Source of the DNA: JAVDCA01 sp963819385
GTDB lineage: Bacteria > Pseudomonadota > Alphaproteobacteria > Rhizobiales > Xanthobacteraceae
Assembly (NCBI GenBank): GCA_963819385.1
Contig: CAWFVV010000006.1
Span: forward strand, 2,666,001-2,730,000
DNA length: 64,000 nucleotides
Direction of reading: 5' to 3'
The notes beneath the pieces are model-generated. The model saw only the letters and a program-made list of their open reading frames with translations, ran no database searches and was not told the origin of the DNA. Below, piece after piece: positions 53,798 through 62,591 of the stretch. How positions within the stretch are numbered: the stretch's first letter is position 1; each line of letters opens with the position of its first letter. The translations under genes were made by a program, and so were the position numbers.

Positions 53798-53892
53798 CGG
53801 CCGCATTTTTTCTCCGGCAAATGTCGGTTCGGCGCGCCCTCGATCGACATTACAATGGGCACACGGAACCGCCCGCGCAACAGGAGTATCCA

Positions 53893-54244
53893 ATGCCGAA
53901 CTACATGCTGCTTCTCCACGCTGAACTCGACCCGCCCGCGCCCGACCTCGCCGGACGAGATCATGGCGATCACCAAGGCCTACATGGGCTGGGCGGACCG
54001 GATGCGCGCCGAGGGACGCCTCAAGGGCGGCGAAAAGCTGACCTGGGACGCCGGCAAGGTGATGCGGCCGAAGAACGGCAAGGTCACCGTCACGGACGGG
54101 CCCTATGCGGAAAGCAAGGAGCTCGTCGGCGGCTATTTTGCGATCAGCGCCAAGGACTACGACGAGGCCTGCCGCATCGCCGAGAGCTGCCCGCATCTCG
54201 GCTATGGCGGCACCATCGAGGTGCGCCAAGTCGATCAAATGTGA
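53893..54244 (+). CDS. YCII-related (DGPF) protein, apparent frameshift near its start
   Basis: YCII/DGPF-domain protein of about 115 residues. The true start (MPNYMLLLHAELDPP) at 53893 has AGGAG 7 bases upstream, but that frame does not run on. The rest, TSPDEIMAITKAYMGWADRM to VTVTDGPYAESKELVGGYFA, lies one frame later and ends at 54244. Removing one base within about 53935-53958 joins the two parts into a normal family member. DGPY is the family's DGPF motif. The ECF42-type sigma factor gene starts 50 bases on, matching the known DGPF/ECF42 pairing. Either an assembly error or a broken gene. Confidence 0.75.
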
Positions 54245-54293
54245 AGTCGATCAGATGTGACCCTCCGGCAGATGTGAACGCGAGACTGCGCCG

Positions 54294-55604
54294 ATGACCC
54301 GAGCAGAACCGCTGGTCGACGATCTCTTCCGCCGCGAGGCCGGAAAGATTTCGGCGTGGCTGGCGCGCCTGCTCGGGCCGGCGCGGCTCGACCTGATCGA
54401 GGACGCGGTGCAGGACGCGTTCAGCGCTGCGCTCGCGCGCTGGCCGCTCGACGGCGCGCCGGACAAGCCGGCCGCCTGGCTCGCGGTCGCGGCGCGCAAC
54501 AAGGCGCTCGACCGCCTGCGCCGCGACGCGCGGCTGGACCCGTTCGACGAAGGCGCCGCCCTGCGGCTCGGCTTCTCCGATCCCGAGCAGACCGGCCGCC
54601 TCGACGACACGCTGGCGCTGATGTTCGTCGCCTGCCATCCGGCGATCGAGCCGGACGAGCAGACCATGCTGACGCTCAAGACCGTGTGCGGCTTCGGCGT
54701 GAAGGAGATCGCCCGCGCCTATCTGTCGACGCCCGAAGCCGTGACGCAGCGGCTGGTGCGGGCGAAGCGCAAGGTCGCGGGACTAGGGCTGCGCTTCGAG
54801 ATCCCGGAGGGGCCCGAGCTGAAGGAGCGCCTGCCGGCGCTCATCCAGGCCATCTATCTTCTGTTCAACGGCGGCTACACGTCGGACGAGGGCGAGGCGC
54901 TGATGCGGCGCGAGCTGTGCGCCGAGGCGCTGCGGCTCGTCACCTTGCTCACCACGCACCCCACGACTGCGACCGGCGAATGTCATGCGCTCGCGGCGCT
55001 GATCTGCCTCCACGACGCGCGCGCCGACGCGCGCACCGACGAGCACGGCGGCATGATCCTGCTTGCCGACCAGGATCGCACGCTATGGGACCGCGACCTG
55101 ATCGGGCGCGGGTTCGAGCACCTGCGCAAGTCGACCGACACCGATGGCCTGACGGCGCTGCACATCGAGGCCGCGATCGCGTCGGTGCACGCCGCCGCGC
55201 CCTCGTTCGCCGCGACCGACTGGGCGATGCTCGCCCATCACTATCAGGCGCTGGAAGAGCTCAAGCCGACGCCGGTCGTTCAACTCAACGCGGCGATCGC
55301 CTGCGCCTATGCGGAAGGGCCCGCCGCGGGCCTTGCGCGCCTCGACGCGCTCGCGGGCGCGCGCAAGCTCGGCGCTTACGCGCTCTATCACGCGGCGCGC
55401 GGCGACCTGTTGCAAAAGCTCGGCCGCATGGCGGAGGCGCGCGAGGCGTTCACGGAGGCGCTGGCCTGCCCGTTGAACGGCGCCGAGCGCGCCAGCATCG
55501 AGCGCAAGCTCGGCGGAATGCAGCCGGGCACAGCACCTGCGCCTTCGCAACACGGACTGCGCCCGCGCTCCCTCTCCCCGCGTGCGGGGAGAGGGTCGGG
55601 GTGA
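54294..55604 (+). CDS. ECF42-type RNA polymerase sigma factor with C-terminal TPR-like domain
   Basis: 436 residues. Residues about 1-165 are ECF sigma region 2 (RLDLIEDAVQDAFSAALARW, AWLAVAARNKALDRLRRDAR) and region 4 (KTVCGFGVKEIARAYLSTPE). The remainder (LLFNGGYTSDEGEALMRREL onward) is the long helical DUF6596/TPR-like extension of the ECF42 group, which lacks an anti-sigma factor and usually controls adjacent DGPF/YCII genes. That gene is directly upstream. The last about 20 residues are a translated family G palindrome and the TGA lies inside it, so the native C-terminus may be near GGMQPGTAP. Confidence 0.9.
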   Translation: MTRAEPLVDDLFRREAGKISAWLARLLGPARLDLIEDAVQDAFSAALARWPLDGAPDKPAAWLAVAARNKALDRLRRDARLDPFDEGAALRLGFSDPEQTGRLDDTLALMFVACHPAIEPDEQTMLTLKTVCGFGVKEIARAYLSTPEAVTQRLVRAKRKVAGLGLRFEIPEGPELKERLPALIQAIYLLFNGGYTSDEGEALMRRELCAEALRLVTLLTTHPTTATGECHALAALICLHDARADARTDEHGGMILLADQDRTLWDRDLIGRGFEHLRKSTDTDGLTALHIEAAIASVHAAAPSFAATDWAMLAHHYQALEELKPTPVVQLNAAIACAYAEGPAAGLARLDALAGARKLGAYALYHAARGDLLQKLGRMAEAREAFTEALACPLNGAERASIERKLGGMQPGTAPAPSQHGLRPRSLSPRAGRGSG

Positions 55605-55690
55605 GGGGGCGCTTCAACGAATCGCTACGTCAGAGTTTGCGGATACGCCCCCTCATCCCCCCTTCTCCCCGCACGCGGGGAGAAGGGGCC
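55567..55690. repeat. Family G palindromic element
   Basis: CTCCCTCTCCCCGCGTGCGG with partner GGGGAGAGGG at the left, TTCTCCCCGC ACGC GGGGAGAA at the right, joined by GGGGTGAGGGGGCG and CGCCCCCTCATCCCC. Overlaps the ends of both convergent genes, the sigma factor and the HIBADH-like gene as read. Confidence 0.85.
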
Positions 55691-56624
55691 CGCTGAATTC
55701 GCGGAGCGGCATCGTGTCCAACTTGCTTATTTCTTCGCGCCGCGCCGGCGGATCTCCTCGACGATGACGCTGTTGTCGAGCTCCGCCTCGCCGTTGCGCA
55801 CGCAGGAACTCGAGCACATCGGCGTTGACGCTGAGCAACGGCAGAGGCTGGCCGATCTTCCTCGCCTGGTCGAGCATGAGATGCACGTCCTTGAGCGTCT
55901 GCCGCGCGCGGCCCTCGGGGCGAAAATCGCGCGCGATCATCTTGGCGCCCTTGGTCTCCATCACCTGCGAGTAGGCCGCGGACGCTTGCGCGACGTTGAG
56001 GAACGCGGCCGGATCGAGACCGAGCCGCGTCGCGAACACGAGGCCTTCGGCGAGCGCGAGGCGGTTGAGCCCGAGGATCAGGTTGACGGCGAGCTTGGTG
56101 CGCCCCCCGTCGCCGGCGGCGCCGACGTGGAAGCGCTTGGGAAACAGCACCTGCAGCACGTCGTCGATCTCGGCCACGACCGCCGCGTCGCCACCGATCA
56201 GGCCGACGCCGTCGCCCTGGCGCACCTGCTCGCTCGTGCCGGACACCGGCGTCTCGAGGAATCTCAGCCCCTGCGGAATGACGCGCGCCGCGAGCGACGC
56301 CACCCGGTCGGGATCGCAGGTGCTGGTGCACAGCACGATCTTGCCCGGCTTTGCAGCCGGCTGGCCGAGCAGCGGCAGAATCTCCTGCTCGACGACCTGC
56401 TCGACCTGGTCGGTATTGAACACCGACAGCACGATGACGTCTGCGGCGCGCACGACGTCCGCGATCGACTCGCCCGCATGCGCGCCGAACGCGCGCAGCC
56501 GCGCCGTCTTCGCCGGGTCGACGTCGTACCCGACCACGCTGAAGCCCGCGCCGATGAGCCGGCGGGCGAAGACCTCGCCCATCAGGCCGGTACCGATCAC
56601 GCCGACGGGCGGCTCGAAGCTCAT
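55653..56624 (-). CDS. 3-hydroxyisobutyrate dehydrogenase-like NAD(P)-dependent oxidoreductase, apparent frameshift near its end
   Basis: 323 codons as read. The Rossmann motif GVIGTGLMGEVFARRLIGAG, LETPVSGTSEQVRQGDGVGL (substrate-binding loop), and the catalytic Lys region GGRTKLAVNLILGLN are characteristic of the beta-hydroxyacid dehydrogenase family. As read, the tail after LLSVNADVLEFLRA becomes arginine-rich. Skipping one base near 55790 gives NGEAELDNSVIVEEIRRRGA and a TAA at 55727-55729, which looks authentic. The native gene is therefore probably 55727-56624. The start follows AGGGGAC. It is divergent from the Gfo/Idh/MocA gene; both may act on the same sugar acid or hydroxyacid. Confidence 0.83.
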   Translation of the reverse strand: MSFEPPVGVIGTGLMGEVFARRLIGAGFSVVGYDVDPAKTARLRAFGAHAGESIADVVRAADVIVLSVFNTDQVEQVVEQEILPLLGQPAAKPGKIVLCTSTCDPDRVASLAARVIPQGLRFLETPVSGTSEQVRQGDGVGLIGGDAAVVAEIDDVLQVLFPKRFHVGAAGDGGRTKLAVNLILGLNRLALAEGLVFATRLGLDPAAFLNVAQASAAYSQVMETKGAKMIARDFRPEGRARQTLKDVHLMLDQARKIGQPLPLLSVNADVLEFLRAQRRGGARQQRHRRGDPPARREEISKLDTMPLREFSGPLLPACGEKGG

Positions 56625-56731
56625 GGAAGTCCCCTGCTCTCTTGCGATTGCGCTGCGGCTGTTGTCATGTCACGTCGCATATCACCTCGCTTGCCGGATT
56701 TCGGCGATCGTATCAACAGGGGGCGTTCGGC

Positions 56732-57706
56732 ATGATCAATGCCGCGGTCATCGGTCTCGGCCGTTGGGGCAAATCGCTCGTCAACGCCGTGCAGGGCAAG
56801 AGCGCGCGGCTGCGCTTCGTGCACGGCGTGAGCAAGGAGCCCGACGACGTGCGGGCCTTCGCGCAGCAGCACGGGTTTCGGCTCACCACCGAGCTTCAGG
56901 ACGCCATCGACAATCCCGACGTGCAGGCGATCTTCCTGGCGACGCCGCACTCGCTGCATGTCGAGCAGGTCGCCGCGGTGGCGCGCGCCGGCAAGGCGGT
57001 GTGGTGCGAGAAGCCGCTGGCGCTGACGCGCGCGGAGGCCGCCCGCTCGGTCGCGGCGACGGCCAAGGCCGGTGTCGTGCTCGGCTCGGGCAACAACAAG
57101 CGCTGCTTCGCGTCGATGCGCGAGCTCAAGGCGCTGGTCGACGGCGGCACGCTCGGCGAGATCGTGCACGTCGAGGGCCACTTCTCCAATGACCACTCGA
57201 CCCGCGTCGGCGGCGGCTGGCGCGACGACCCGCGCGAGTCGCCGGGCTACGGCATGACCGGCGCCGGGCTGCACGTGGTCGACGCGCTGGTGAACATGGC
57301 CGGCACGATCCGCCGGGTGGACGCCAAGGCGTTCGCGCCGAAGCCGCCGCCCGATCCGCGCGACGTGGTGGCGGCGCTTGTCGAATTCGCGAGCGGCGCC
57401 ACCGGCCAGCTCGCGACCATCCGCGCCACGGTTCCGTTCTGGCGCGTCCACGTGTTCGGCACCAAAGGCTTCGCCGAGGCGCGCGATGAGGACATGCTGC
57501 GGGTGGGCTACATCGGCCAGGCGCCGGAGGAGCGCACGTTCGAGCATGTGGACTCGCTCAAGGTGCTGATCGAGTCCTTCGCCGACGCCGTCGAGGGCCG
57601 CGAACCGTTCCTGGTGCGGCCCGACCAGATGCTCGACGTGGTCGGCGCGTTCGAGGCGATCGTGAAGTCGCTGGAGAGCGGGAAGCCGGTGGAGGTCGCT
57701 TCGTAG
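56732..57706 (+). CDS. Gfo/Idh/MocA family oxidoreductase
   Basis: 324 residues. NAAVIGLGRWGKSLVNAVQG is the Rossmann motif and VWCEKPLALTRAEA carries the family's EKP motif, with its catalytic Lys. GYGMTGAGLHVVDALVNMAG holds the expected C-terminal domain His. The family oxidises sugars, inositol or related polyols with NAD(P). Start 56732 follows CAGGGGG. The TAG stop lies in a family A palindrome shared with the convergent alpha-hydroxy-acid oxidase gene. Confidence 0.9.
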   Translation: MINAAVIGLGRWGKSLVNAVQGKSARLRFVHGVSKEPDDVRAFAQQHGFRLTTELQDAIDNPDVQAIFLATPHSLHVEQVAAVARAGKAVWCEKPLALTRAEAARSVAATAKAGVVLGSGNNKRCFASMRELKALVDGGTLGEIVHVEGHFSNDHSTRVGGGWRDDPRESPGYGMTGAGLHVVDALVNMAGTIRRVDAKAFAPKPPPDPRDVVAALVEFASGATGQLATIRATVPFWRVHVFGTKGFAEARDEDMLRVGYIGQAPEERTFEHVDSLKVLIESFADAVEGREPFLVRPDQMLDVVGAFEAIVKSLESGKPVEVAS

Positions 57707-57823
57707 GATGGGTTGAGCGCCAGCGAAACCCATCGACTATGGCTTGCCAAGAAGCGATGGGTTTCGCGGAGCCTGTCCTTGGGCTTGCCGAAGGCAAGAC
57801 CCGAGGGCTCAACCCATCCTACG
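57702..57823. repeat. Family A palindrome, copy 5, with inserted hairpin
   Basis: Left arm 57702-57735 is standard with one extra C. The right arm runs 57755-57823 but is split after GATGGGTTTCGC by an insert of about 40 bases holding a CTTGCC GAA GGCAAG hairpin, then resumes CTCAACCCATCCTACG. Each outer end supplies the TAG stop of one of the two convergent genes. Confidence 0.88.
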
Positions 57824-58871
57824 CAACGAGGTCGCGCGTAATCTCTTTCACCTTCGCGACGCCGCACAGCGCCATGGTGCGCACCAATTCGCCGCGCAGG
57901 TGGGCGAGCACATCACGCACGCCGTCGGCGCCGTCGAGCGCCAAACCATAGACCGCGGGACGGCCGATCAGCACCGCGCGGGCGCCGAGCGCGAGCGCCT
58001 TGACGATGTCGGTGCCGCGGCGGATGCCGCCATCGACATAGACCTCGGCCTTGTCGCCGACGGCGGCGGCGATCGCGGGCAACGCATCGGCGGTTGCGAC
58101 CGTCGCGTCGAGATGGCGGCCGCCGTGGTTGGAGACGAGGATGCCCTTGGCGCCCGCTTCGATGCAGCGCATCGCATCGTCGGCGCGCAGGATGCCCTTG
58201 ACCAGCACCGGCAGCGGCGAACGCCGCGCCAGCCAGGCGAGATCGTCGAAGGTCGCCGGGAACGTGACGCTGCCGCTATGCGCGGCGCCATAGCCGTGCG
58301 CCGCGACCGGCTGGCCCGGCAGGTTGACGGCGCGGATCTCGGACGAGGTCTCGAGCGGGGCTCGGGCGGCGCGCGGGCTTGCGCCATAGACCGGCTGGTC
58401 GACGGTGAGCACCACGGCGCGGAAGCCCGCGGCGGCGACACGATCGACCAGGTCCTCGGTGACGCTGCGATCGCGCGGCAGGTAGAGCTGGAACCACTGC
58501 GGCGCCGCGCGGCGCTCGGCCGCCACATCCTCGATGCTCACCGTCGCGGTGGTGGCGAGCACATAGGGCACGTCGGCCGCGGCGGCGCCCCGCGCGGTCG
58601 CGCGCTCGCCCTCGGGATGAAACAGCTTGTGCCGGCCGGTCGGCGCGACCATCAGCGGCGCCGCGATGCGCTCGCCGAGCACGCTGACGGAGGTGTCGAT
58701 CGCCGTCACGTCACGCAGCATGCGCGGGAGCAGCCGCAACCGCCGCCAGGCCGCGATGTTGTCGGCGAGCGTGATCTCGTCGTCGGCGCCGCCCGCCGCG
58801 AACGCGAAGGCGCCGGGCGGCAGCTTCGCGCGCGCCCGTTCCTCCAGCGCGTCGAAATCGCGGCTGTCCAT
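57819..58871 (-). CDS. FMN-dependent alpha-hydroxy-acid oxidizing protein
   Basis: 350 residues of the lactate/glycolate oxidase FMN-barrel family. PLMVAPTGRHKLFHPEGERA near residue 71, LVKGILRADDA with the active-site Lys, SNHGGRHLDA with the catalytic His and the Arg, and DGGIRRGTDIVKALALGA for FMN phosphate are all present. It oxidises 2-hydroxyacids such as lactate, glycolate or mandelate. Start 58871 is chosen because the 30 codons upstream fall in a family B palindrome. It is convergent with the Gfo/Idh/MocA gene and lies downstream of the FAA hydrolase in the same direction. Confidence 0.9.
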   Translation of the reverse strand: MDSRDFDALEERARAKLPPGAFAFAAGGADDEITLADNIAAWRRLRLLPRMLRDVTAIDTSVSVLGERIAAPLMVAPTGRHKLFHPEGERATARGAAAADVPYVLATTATVSIEDVAAERRAAPQWFQLYLPRDRSVTEDLVDRVAAAGFRAVVLTVDQPVYGASPRAARAPLETSSEIRAVNLPGQPVAAHGYGAAHSGSVTFPATFDDLAWLARRSPLPVLVKGILRADDAMRCIEAGAKGILVSNHGGRHLDATVATADALPAIAAAVGDKAEVYVDGGIRRGTDIVKALALGARAVLIGRPAVYGLALDGADGVRDVLAHLRGELVRTMALCGVAKVKEITRDLVA

Positions 58872-58886
58872 GCGGATCGGCCAAGT

Positions 58887-58930
58887 GATCCTGAGCTGTC
58901 GTCGCGGCGCGACAGGCTCGAAGGATGAGG
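58887..58930. repeat. Family B palindromic element, short copy
   Basis: GATCCTGAGCTGTCGTCGCG and its partner GCGCGACAGGCTCGAAGGAT form one hairpin. It lies just upstream of the alpha-hydroxy-acid oxidase gene. Confidence 0.75.
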
Positions 58931-58988
58931 TGGCCGATGCGACGCTCGGCTCTTCGGGCACCTTCGTGCTCGGTGAGGTCTCAGGGGA

Positions 58989-59915
58989 TCAAGAGGACTT
59001 CATCGTGTTGGTCAGCGTTCCGATCTTCTCGATCCACAGCTTCACGGTGTCGCCCGCCTTGAGAAATTCCTTGCGCGCCGCACCGACGCCCGCCGGCGTG
59101 CCGGTCATGATCACGTCGCCCGGATGCAGCGTGATGCGCGAGGAGAGCTGGGCGATCTGTTCGTTGGTGTTGAAGATCATCTGGCCGGAATTGGAATCCT
59201 GCTTGATGACGTCGTTGACCCACAACTTCATGCCGAGATTGTGCGGGTCGCCGATGTCGGAGGCCGGCACGATCCACGGGCCCATCGGGCACGAGCCGTC
59301 GAAACTCTTGTGCGAAACCCAGTCGGCCTTGAACGGCGAGCCCGCGGTGATCTTCTCGCGATTACCCATGTCGCGCGCCGACAGGTCGTTGGCGATGGTG
59401 TAGCCGGCGACGTAGTCGAGCGCCCGCTCGATCGAGACGTTCTTCGCCGGCCGCCCGATCACGGCCGCGAGCTCGACCTCCCAGTCCATGGTCTTCGACG
59501 CTGCCGTGATGTCGATGGTGTCGCCCGACGCCGCGACCGCGTGCGAGACCTTGATGAAGTGCCACGGCTTGAGGCCCAGCGTATGCGGATCGGGCTCGAC
59601 CGGACGGTTGTGCAGCTTCGCCATCTCGAGCGCGTGGTCGGCGTAGTTCGAACCCGCGCAATAGACCACGCCGGGCTTCGGAATCGGCGCGAGCAGCTTC
59701 ACCTGGGTGAGCGGCATGCCGCCCGCCGAGGCAGTGCCCTCGGCAGCGCGGCGCAGCCTGCCCTCGGCGGCCGGCCAGTCCGCGAGCACGCCCAGGATGG
59801 TCGCGTATTCGGGCTTGCCGGTCAGGGCCGCGATGTCGGAGACGCGGTCGTCCACCACCATGCCGGCGCGCGCGCCGTCGCCGCTCTCGAAACTGACAAG
59901 CTTGAAGCTGCTCAT
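58989..59915 (-). CDS. Fumarylacetoacetate hydrolase family protein
   Basis: 308 residues. VVYCAGSNYADHALEMAK, the metal-binding DWEVELAAVIGRP (E-x-E) and GYTIANDLSARDMGNRE match the FAA hydrolase fold. MTGTPAGVG near the end is also typical. Members hydrolyse or decarboxylate 2-oxo acids from aromatic or sugar-acid breakdown. AGGAGAGGAA lies just upstream of ATG 59915. It ends 27 bases before the family B element and is upstream of the alpha-hydroxy-acid oxidase gene, likely cotranscribed. Confidence 0.92.
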   Translation of the reverse strand: MSSFKLVSFESGDGARAGMVVDDRVSDIAALTGKPEYATILGVLADWPAAEGRLRRAAEGTASAGGMPLTQVKLLAPIPKPGVVYCAGSNYADHALEMAKLHNRPVEPDPHTLGLKPWHFIKVSHAVAASGDTIDITAASKTMDWEVELAAVIGRPAKNVSIERALDYVAGYTIANDLSARDMGNREKITAGSPFKADWVSHKSFDGSCPMGPWIVPASDIGDPHNLGMKLWVNDVIKQDSNSGQMIFNTNEQIAQLSSRITLHPGDVIMTGTPAGVGAARKEFLKAGDTVKLWIEKIGTLTNTMKSS

Positions 59916-60000
59916 TGCATCCGTTCCTCTCCTGAACCGTCACCCATAAACGCAACCGCGCCGCTTGGCCACCGCATCGGCCGGGCGAGGCCGTGCCGCT

Positions 60001-60546
60001 TCAGGCCGGCGGCCCTCCGTTCGACGGCGTCCGCACCACGATCCAGACCATCATGTCCCAGGCATTGCGCAGGCCCGCGATCAGCAGCACGAAGATCGCG
60101 GCTGCCATGACGTCGGCGCCCGCGCGCGACGCCATGAGCAGCAGCGCTGCCGCGACGAGCACGAGCAGATATCCGACCAGCGGAATGAGCACGTAGAACA
60201 GCTGGTCCACCCTCTCCACATTGAAGCTGTGCCGGACGTAGAGCCACACCAGAAGCCGGCCGCAATAGATCGCGCCGGCAAGCCCTCCGGCGCCGAGCAC
60301 CACGCCGAGACTTATCCAGGTGTGGATCGGAACGACGATCGCGAGCCCGGCGAGCAGCACGGCGGCGAAATGGACAACGGTCGGCGTGATGAACGTCGCC
60401 ATCGCGGCGCGATGCTCCTCGTTGAAGATCGTCGCGCCGATCGACGTCGCAACGAACATCAGCCCGACCAGCGTCGCCGACGCGGTGGCGACGAGCACGT
60501 AGAAGTCGTGCCATTCGCGAAACAGGTCGGCGGGTGACGTGGGCAT
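60001..60546 (-). CDS. Small integral membrane protein, unknown
   Basis: 181 residues with about five hydrophobic helices: residues about 15-38 (YVLVATASATLVGLMFVATS), 56-75, 78-97, 117-138, 145-170. The motif ATASATLVGLMFVATSIG opens the first span. The family is not recognised. Start 60546 is chosen because upstream in-frame codons to 60633 are a translated family A palindrome. It lies 85 bases downstream of the FAA hydrolase start region, in the same direction. Confidence 0.7.
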   Translation of the reverse strand: MPTSPADLFREWHDFYVLVATASATLVGLMFVATSIGATIFNEEHRAAMATFITPTVVHFAAVLLAGLAIVVPIHTWISLGVVLGAGGLAGAIYCGRLLVWLYVRHSFNVERVDQLFYVLIPLVGYLLVLVAAALLLMASRAGADVMAAAIFVLLIAGLRNAWDMMVWIVVRTPSNGGPPA

Positions 60547-60602
60547 ATGGCTCGGTCCCGGTGATGGCCGTCTCTTCTTATAGCCTAACGCCATCCGTCG
60601 CG

Positions 60603-60689
60603 CGTAGGATGGGTTGAGCGAAGCGAAACCCATCGCTTCGACGGCAGACGCATGGATGATGGGTTTCGCTGCGCTCTACCCATCCTACG
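60603..60689. repeat. Family A palindrome, copy 6
   Basis: Left 60603-60635 begins CGTAGGATGGGTTGAGCGAA. Right 60658-60689 is a near complement with two differences. It lies between divergent genes. Confidence 0.93.
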
Positions 60690-60716
60690 AAGCGACGCGA
60701 ATTTCTGGAGGCAATC

Positions 60717-61613
60717 ATGATCAAGCCGAGCCGGGTCGGTCACGCGACCTTCGAGACGCCGGATGTCGAGAAGGCGCTCGAGTACTGGACCGGCGTGAAC
60801 GGGCTCAAGCTCGTCCAGCACCAGACGAACCGGCGCGCCTATCTGGCGAGCAAGGTCGGCCTGCTCACCATCGCGCTCGAGCAGGGCCGCGAGGAGAGCC
60901 TCAAGCGCATCGCTTTCGAGGTTTCGCCCAAGATGGATCTTTCCGAGATGGCGAAAACGCTCGCCGCCGACGAGGTGAAAAGCGAGGTGCGCAGCGATGA
61001 GGCCCCGAGCATCGGCAAGGTGCTGGCGTTCCAGGACCCGAAGGGCACCATCATCGAGCTGTTTCAGGATTGGAGCTATCTCGGTGCGCACCATCAGGTG
61101 ATCGGCGCCGGGCCGCTCAAGCTCGGGCACATCGCCTATGTGGTCGACGATCCGAAGGCGATCGCGGACTGGTACTGTCGCGTGCTCGGCTTCCGCGTCT
61201 CGGACTGGATCGAGGATTTTTTCGTCTTTTTGCGCTGCAACCCGGACCATCACACGGTCAATTTCATCCGCGGCGCGAAGACGAAGATGCATCACATCGC
61301 CTTCGAGATGAAGGATTTCGCCCACATCCAGCACGCCTGCGAGCTGCTGGCGTTGCGTAAAATTCCCATCAACTGGGGCCCGGTGCGGCATGGGCCCGGC
61401 CACAACGTCGCGATCTACCATCGCAATGCCGACGGCCAGAATATCGAGTTCTACATCGAGCTCGACCAGATGAAGAACGAGGAACTGGGCTATTTCGACC
61501 CGCGCCCCTGGCACCACGACACGCCGCAACGCCCGAAGGTCTGGGACCGTAAGGTCGCGCCGGCCCTGTGGGGCCCGATGCCGGCGCCGGATTTTCAGCG
61601 CGAGCATGGATAG
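60717..61613 (+). CDS. Extradiol (VOC-fold) ring-cleavage dioxygenase
   Basis: 298 residues with two glyoxalase-like VOC modules. Fe(II) ligands are His in LGHIAYVVDD, His in MHHIAFEM and Glu in QNIEFYIELD, the pattern of type I extradiol dioxygenases. RVGHATFETPDVEKALEYWT opens module one. CTGGAGGC is the ribosome binding site. These enzymes cleave catechols next to the diol. It heads the plus-strand group with the Rieske protein, small unknown and amidohydrolase. The C-terminus WHHDTPQRPKVWDRKVAPAL is a family-type tail. Confidence 0.9.
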   Translation: MIKPSRVGHATFETPDVEKALEYWTGVNGLKLVQHQTNRRAYLASKVGLLTIALEQGREESLKRIAFEVSPKMDLSEMAKTLAADEVKSEVRSDEAPSIGKVLAFQDPKGTIIELFQDWSYLGAHHQVIGAGPLKLGHIAYVVDDPKAIADWYCRVLGFRVSDWIEDFFVFLRCNPDHHTVNFIRGAKTKMHHIAFEMKDFAHIQHACELLALRKIPINWGPVRHGPGHNVAIYHRNADGQNIEFYIELDQMKNEELGYFDPRPWHHDTPQRPKVWDRKVAPALWGPMPAPDFQREHG

Positions 61614-61830
61614 GCTTGTTTGATCCCGGAAATCGCTTCGCTCATCCGAGCTACGAGCCGGCGAGGCCTGCGCTACGCGCAGGCACCTCAGGATGGCGGA
61701 TCATGACTGGCCTGCTGCGCGTGCTGGCGGCGCAAGGGGGGATGTAATATCATCCCTCGATAATGGCGCGTCGGCATTCCGGCCCTCGTATGGGCCGAGG
61801 ATCGACGAGGTTCGGGAGGCAGTTGCAGTC

Positions 61831-62196
61831 ATGGCCGAGAAGCTCGTTGGCAAGGCATCCGAGTTCAAGGACGGCGACCGCCGCATCGTGTTCGTCGGCG
61901 ACACCGAGGTCGGCGTGTTCAAGGACCGCGGCGAGTTCCACGCCTACAGCAATTACTGCCTGCACCAGGGCGGGCCGGCCTGCGAGGGACTGATCATCGC
62001 CAAGGTCGAAGAGCGCATCATGCCCGACAAGACCTCGAAGGGACTCTACTTCTCCGACTCCGAGACGCACTTCGTCTGCCCGTGGCACGGCTACGAGTAC
62101 GACATCAGGACCGGCGAATGCGTCTCCGACCGCAAGCTCAAGCTGCGCCGCTACAAGGTGGTGCAGAAGGGGGACGACGTTTATGTCGTCGCGTAA
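61831..62196 (+). CDS. Rieske 2Fe-2S protein with long inter-motif insert
   Basis: 121 residues, single Rieske domain. The ligands are in YCLHQGG (Cys, His) and VCPWHGYEYD (Cys, His). About 37 residues separate the two motifs, against the usual 15-17, because of the insert IAKVEERIMPDKTSKGLYFS. Start 61831 (MAEKLVGKASEFKDGD) follows GGGAGGC. The upstream frame to 61693 is not protein-like. The 3' end overlaps the next gene by 14 bases. Likely a ferredoxin-type electron carrier. No oxygenase alpha subunit is in the window. Confidence 0.88.
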   Translation: MAEKLVGKASEFKDGDRRIVFVGDTEVGVFKDRGEFHAYSNYCLHQGGPACEGLIIAKVEERIMPDKTSKGLYFSDSETHFVCPWHGYEYDIRTGECVSDRKLKLRRYKVVQKGDDVYVVA

Positions 62197-62539
62197 AGCC
62201 GCGGCCACCAAGACGCGGGCAAAGTCCGCGCCACGCGCTGCCGCGCCGGTAGCCGCGACGCCCGCGACCTCGGTATCGGTCGCCGCCGAGCAGCTTGCCG
62301 CCGACATCCAGCGTGCGCTCAAGGCGGGCGACCACGAGGTGCTGAGCTCCGAGGCGCTGCAGACGCTGATGACCGCGGCCTGCCGGCTCTATTCGGCGCA
62401 GGTCGAGGCCGGCAGCGTGGCGGCGCCCGTGGGCGAGGTGACGCCGACCGACATCATGATCACGGCGAGCGGCCTGATGCGGGCCGGCAACCTCGCGGTA
62501 TTCGAGCTTGGCATGTGGCAGAGTTGGACGGGGCGTTAG
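62183..62539 (+). CDS. Small conserved-looking protein of unknown function
   Basis: 118 residues. An Ala/Lys-rich, disordered N-terminus (SSRKAAATKTRAKSAPRAAA) is followed by a helical region with LAADIQRALKAGDHEVLSSE, then MITASGLMRAGNLAVFELGM. It has no signal or membrane span. The start overlaps the Rieske stop by 14 bases, so it is translationally coupled. I do not recognise a family. Position between Rieske and amidohydrolase genes suggests a subunit or accessory of that system. Confidence 0.78.
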   Translation: MSSRKAAATKTRAKSAPRAAAPVAATPATSVSVAAEQLAADIQRALKAGDHEVLSSEALQTLMTAACRLYSAQVEAGSVAAPVGEVTPTDIMITASGLMRAGNLAVFELGMWQSWTGR

Positions 62540-62591
62540 GGCCTGAACTTAAACAAGACTGAGACGTGCAGGAAACGCACAGGAGCGCAAG

